The translations under genes were made by a program, and so were the position numbers. This document shows positions 34,122-36,798 of a stretch of DNA of 36,798 bases, one piece after another. The notes under the pieces were generated by a model that was not told where the DNA came from, did no database searches, and saw nothing but the letters and a program-made list of their open reading frames with translations. The stretch is from positions 1-36,798 of the forward strand of contig JAFLSJ010000009.1 in assembly GCA_022511005.1 (NCBI GenBank), given 5' to 3'. Origin of the DNA: Ruminococcus sp. Its GTDB lineage: Bacteria > Bacillota > Clostridia > Oscillospirales > Acutalibacteraceae. The stretch's first letter is position 1, and every line of letters starts with the position of its first letter.

Positions 34122-35470
34122 TATGAAAGTCTTTCCCTTATAAGTGATGCTGTTTCGTTTGCAAGATTTGAAATCTGTTCAAGGTTTTCTCCCTCAAGCA
34201 TTACTCTTACAAGCGGTTCCGTACCTGATACACGCACAAGAATTCTGCCTGTGTCGCCTAAGATATCCGATACTCTGTTAATTTCTGATTTTATTTCTTT
34301 ATCTACATAGAAGTCAAGCTTGCCCTCATTTGAAACCTTTACATTTACAAGAACCTGAGGATATCTTTCCATAAGTGTTGCTATTGATGAAAGCTTTGCA
34401 TTTCTTCTGTTAATTAGGCTTAGCAAAGTTGCGCCTGTAAGCTGACCGTCGCCTGTTGTACAGTAGTCAAGCAAAATAACGTGACCTGACTGCTCTCCGC
34501 CGATATTGTAGCCTTCTTGCAACATTGACTCCAATACATATCTGTCACCTACTTTTGTAGAAACAAAATGAATTCCGTTTTCCTTACAGAATTTATTAAA
34601 GCCCATATTTGTCATTACTGTTCCTACAACCGTATCTTTTTTGAGAACTCCTCTGCTTTTCATATCCGCCGCTAAAATTGCAATAATATAGTCGCCGTCA
34701 ACAAGCTGTCCCTTGTCATCTACTGCAAGACATCTATCGGCATCTCCGTCAAAGGCAAGTCCTGCGTCAAGCTTATTATCTAATACATATCTTTTCAGTG
34801 TTTCAAGATGAGTTGAACCGCAGTCTTTATTTATATTTATTCCGTCGGGATTATCAAAAAGCATATGGCATTTTGCCCCTAATTTTTCAAACAGCTTCTG
34901 TGCTGTTCTTGAAGATGAACCGTTTGAACAGTCAAGGGCAATTTCCATACCTGTTAAATCTGTATCAATTGCAGAAACAATATGCTCTATATAATCTTCT
35001 GCGGCATTATCAAAAACTTCTACTGAGCCGATTTCATTTTCTTTTGCAGCCTTATATGGCTCTATATTATCAAGAACTATAGCTTCAATCTGCTCTTCCA
35101 AATCGTCGGGCAGCTTATAGCCTTCATAACTGAAAATCTTAATTCCGTTAAATTCAAATGGGTTATGTGACGCTGAAATCATAATACCTGCATCTGCTTT
35201 ATATTTTGTGATTAAGTATGCTACTGCCGGAGTTGGTACTACACCTAACAGCTTAACATTTGCTCCAACTGAACAAAGTCCAGCAATTAATGCACCTTCA
35301 AGCATATCTCCCGATAATCTGGTATCTTTACCGATAAGTATTGTAGGATTTTTAACCTCATCGTTTATTAAAACCATTGCCGCCGCTCTACCTATATTCA
35401 TAGCAAGCTCGGGAGTAAGCTGTTCGTTTGCAATTCCTCTTGCTCCGTCTGTTCCAAATAATCTTCCCAT
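34121..35470 (-). CDS. glmM: Phosphoglucosamine mutase
   Basis: GlmM turns glucosamine-6-phosphate into glucosamine-1-phosphate for peptidoglycan precursors. The 449-residue protein shows the start GRLFGTDGARGIAN, the phosphoserine loop ISASHNP with Ser101, the metal loop DGDADRC, the sugar loop GGEQSGH and the phosphate-binding RVSGTEPLVRVM. Length and order are standard. It stands 25 bases after ruvB and is joined to the methyltransferase by a one-base overlap. Confidence 0.97.
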   Translation of the reverse strand: MGRLFGTDGARGIANEQLTPELAMNIGRAAAMVLINDEVKNPTILIGKDTRLSGDMLEGALIAGLCSVGANVKLLGVVPTPAVAYLITKYKADAGIMISASHNPFEFNGIKIFSYEGYKLPDDLEEQIEAIVLDNIEPYKAAKENEIGSVEVFDNAAEDYIEHIVSAIDTDLTGMEIALDCSNGSSSRTAQKLFEKLGAKCHMLFDNPDGININKDCGSTHLETLKRYVLDNKLDAGLAFDGDADRCLAVDDKGQLVDGDYIIAILAADMKSRGVLKKDTVVGTVMTNMGFNKFCKENGIHFVSTKVGDRYVLESMLQEGYNIGGEQSGHVILLDYCTTGDGQLTGATLLSLINRRNAKLSSIATLMERYPQVLVNVKVSNEGKLDFYVDKEIKSEINRVSDILGDTGRILVRVSGTEPLVRVMLEGENLEQISNLANETASLIRERLS

Positions 35471-35495
35471 AATTTCTTTCTCCTAATACATAATT

Positions 35496-36560
35496 TTAAT
35501 CAAATAATGTTGGATGAGAGCCTATTTTGCCCGCCTGTATATCATAGCCTAAATGCCTGCAAGCTTCTGCTGTTACACATCTTCCTCTTGGTGTTCTTGA
35601 AAGAAAACCTATCTGCATTAAATAAGGCTCGTAAACATCTTCAATGGTAACGGCTTCTTCTCCGATTGCCGCTGCAAGAGTTTCAACTCCTACAGGACCT
35701 CCGTTATAGAATTTTATGATAGCTTCTAACATTCGTCGGTCATTCTGGTCTAAACCAAGTTCGTCAATTTCAAGCTTATCAAGGGCAATTCTTGCAGTAT
35801 CGCAAGTAATAACGCCGTCTGAAATTACCTGAGCAAAATCACGCACTCTCTTTAAAAGTCTGTTTGCAATTCGGGGTGTCCCTCTTGAACGGGAGGCTAT
35901 TTCCAAAGCCCCGTCGTGTTCTATATCAATATTTAATATTCCTGCACTTCTTTCTATAATTTGTGCAAGCTCTTCGGGGGTGTAAAGTTCAAGCCTTAAA
36001 ACAACTCCAAATCTGTCTCGTAACGGAGCTGTAAGCTGACCTGCTCTTGTTGTTGCACCAACCAAGGTAAAATGCGGTAGAGGTAAATGATAAGACGCTG
36101 CCATCTGACCTTTACCTGTTATAATATCAATTGCGAAGTCTTCCATTGATGGGTACAAAACCTCTTCTACAGCACGGCTTAAACGGTGAATTTCGTCTAT
36201 GAAAAGTACATCGCCGGAATTAAGATTAGTAAGAAGTGACGCTAAATCTCCCGGCTTTTCAATGGCAGGGCCTGAGGTAATTCTTATTGAAACGCCCATT
36301 TCTCTTGCAATAATTGCAGAAAGCGTGGTTTTGCCAAGTCCGGGAGGTCCGTAAAGCAAAACATGGTCTAAGGTTTCTCCCCTTTTTTTAGCGGCTTCTA
36401 TAAAAATCTTCAGGTTTTCCTTTACCTTTTCCTGACCGATATATTCATCAAGAGTTTTCGGTCTGAGAGGATTATCACCCTCTGCCGTATCTTCGGGAAT
36501 TTCCGAGGTATCCATTATTCTGTTTTCAAAATCAAATTCTTCTGAAAATTCAAAACTCAT
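35496..36560 (-). CDS. ruvB: Holliday junction branch-migration helicase RuvB
   Basis: RuvB is the hexameric motor that drives branch migration with RuvA. The 354-residue protein has Walker A GPPGLGKT at 71-78, Walker [17 protein letters not shown], the sensor [18 protein letters not shown] and a C-terminal winged helix near [13 protein letters not shown]. The first 25 residues are an acidic extension of moderate length. AAGGAAA lies before the ATG. ruvA ends 13 bases upstream. Confidence 0.97.
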   Translation of the reverse strand: MSFEFSEEFDFENRIMDTSEIPEDTAEGDNPLRPKTLDEYIGQEKVKENLKIFIEAAKKRGETLDHVLLYGPPGLGKTTLSAIIAREMGVSIRITSGPAIEKPGDLASLLTNLNSGDVLFIDEIHRLSRAVEEVLYPSMEDFAIDIITGKGQMAASYHLPLPHFTLVGATTRAGQLTAPLRDRFGVVLRLELYTPEELAQIIERSAGILNIDIEHDGALEIASRSRGTPRIANRLLKRVRDFAQVISDGVITCDTARIALDKLEIDELGLDQNDRRMLEAIIKFYNGGPVGVETLAAAIGEEAVTIEDVYEPYLMQIGFLSRTPRGRCVTAEACRHLGYDIQAGKIGSHPTLFD

Positions 36561-36573
36561 AACTTATTTCCTT

Positions 36574-36798
36574 TTAATTTCTTCCAAGTTGTTTTAGGGT
36601 TTCTCCGATTAGCTTTTCAACAGGTAATGAAGAATCCATTTTTGCAAGATATGGAGTTACCTCTGCAGGAGTATAACCGAGAACCGTTAAAGCTTCTACC
36701 GCTTTATTAATATTACCTGTTGTGAATGCTTCTATATTCACATCTGTTACGCCACTTTCCTTTGATGCAACTGATTTCAGCTTATCTTTAAGATCCAA
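36574..36798 (-). CDS. ruvA: Holliday junction protein RuvA, C-terminal part (cut by window edge)
   Basis: Only the last 74 codons are in the window; the gene continues past 36798, so the first visible codon is not a start. The visible part is the flexible linker and the small three-helix domain III that contacts RuvB: KAVEALTVLGYTPAEV and the end LIGETLKQLGRN. The position directly before ruvB confirms the call. The DNA-binding domains lie outside. Confidence 0.9.
   Translation of the reverse strand: MDLKDKLKSVASKESGVTDVNIEAFTTGNINKAVEALTVLGYTPAEVTPYLAKMDSSLPVEKLIGETLKQLGRN

Overview
The window looks like chromosomal DNA from a low-GC Gram-positive anaerobe of the class Clostridia. An Oscillospiraceae/Ruminococcaceae-type gut bacterium is my best guess, but this is inferred from gene content, not from a search. 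The signs are AT-rich sequence, strong AGGAGG-type ribosome sites, TTG and GTG starts, DnaD and DnaI-type replication proteins, a V-type ATPase operon, an ECF transporter module next to truA, and a lipoprotein amylase. Almost all of it is housekeeping. I see no phage, integrase, transposase, CRISPR array or defence island.

Layout. 1-2218 (minus): a cut tRNA-Gln, a DnaC/DnaI-type helicase loader and a DnaD-domain protein. 2429-2852 (plus): a TSCPD protein followed by a palindromic repeat. 2889-5492 (minus): prfB, a cofactor-independent phosphoglycerate mutase, and a 50-residue membrane protein too short for ordinary gene calling. 5767-7681 (plus): a RING-like/zinc-ribbon membrane protein and galU. 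8081-18531 (plus): an ACT-domain protein and its PFL-family partner, then nine V-type ATPase genes in the order F(G/H)-C-I-K-G(F)-E-A-B-D. 18814-20906 (plus): an aldo/keto reductase and a branched-chain aminotransferase. 21238-23244 (minus): a GH13 alpha-amylase lipoprotein. 23453-24307 (plus): a DegV protein. 24515-24588 (minus): tRNA-Gly. 24748-36798 (minus): a ClpE-like unfoldase, pgsA, cvpA, a DUF5711 protein, truA, ecfT, ecfA2, ecfA1, a SAM methyltransferase, glmM, ruvB and the end of ruvA.

How the genes fit together. The V-ATPase operon carries all the subunits of a bacterial V/A-type rotary enzyme: catalytic A, non-catalytic B, central stalk D and F, peripheral stalk E and G, socket C, membrane I and ring K. 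The ecfA1-ecfA2-ecfT-truA run is tightly overlapped (ATGA, 7-base and ATGA overlaps) and encodes a shared energizing module with no substrate-binding S component nearby. ruvA-ruvB-glmM-methyltransferase form another close-packed run. Promoters close to consensus can be read upstream of both tRNAs, prfB, the zinc-ribbon gene, ilvE, the amylase, degV and the clpE-like gene.

The least ordinary material is non-coding. Several families of short palindromic repeats sit in the spaces after operons. One family has two homologous copies of about 155 bp, at 2697-2852 and 33105-33257 in opposite orientation. They share TACTAA-starting inverted ends and a conserved inner block. The second copy supplies the last codon and stop of the neighbouring methyltransferase gene. 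A second family has a copy at 18631-18710 and two at 20991-21147. Single palindromes at 7809-7895, 21156-21198 and 24377-24480 add to the set.
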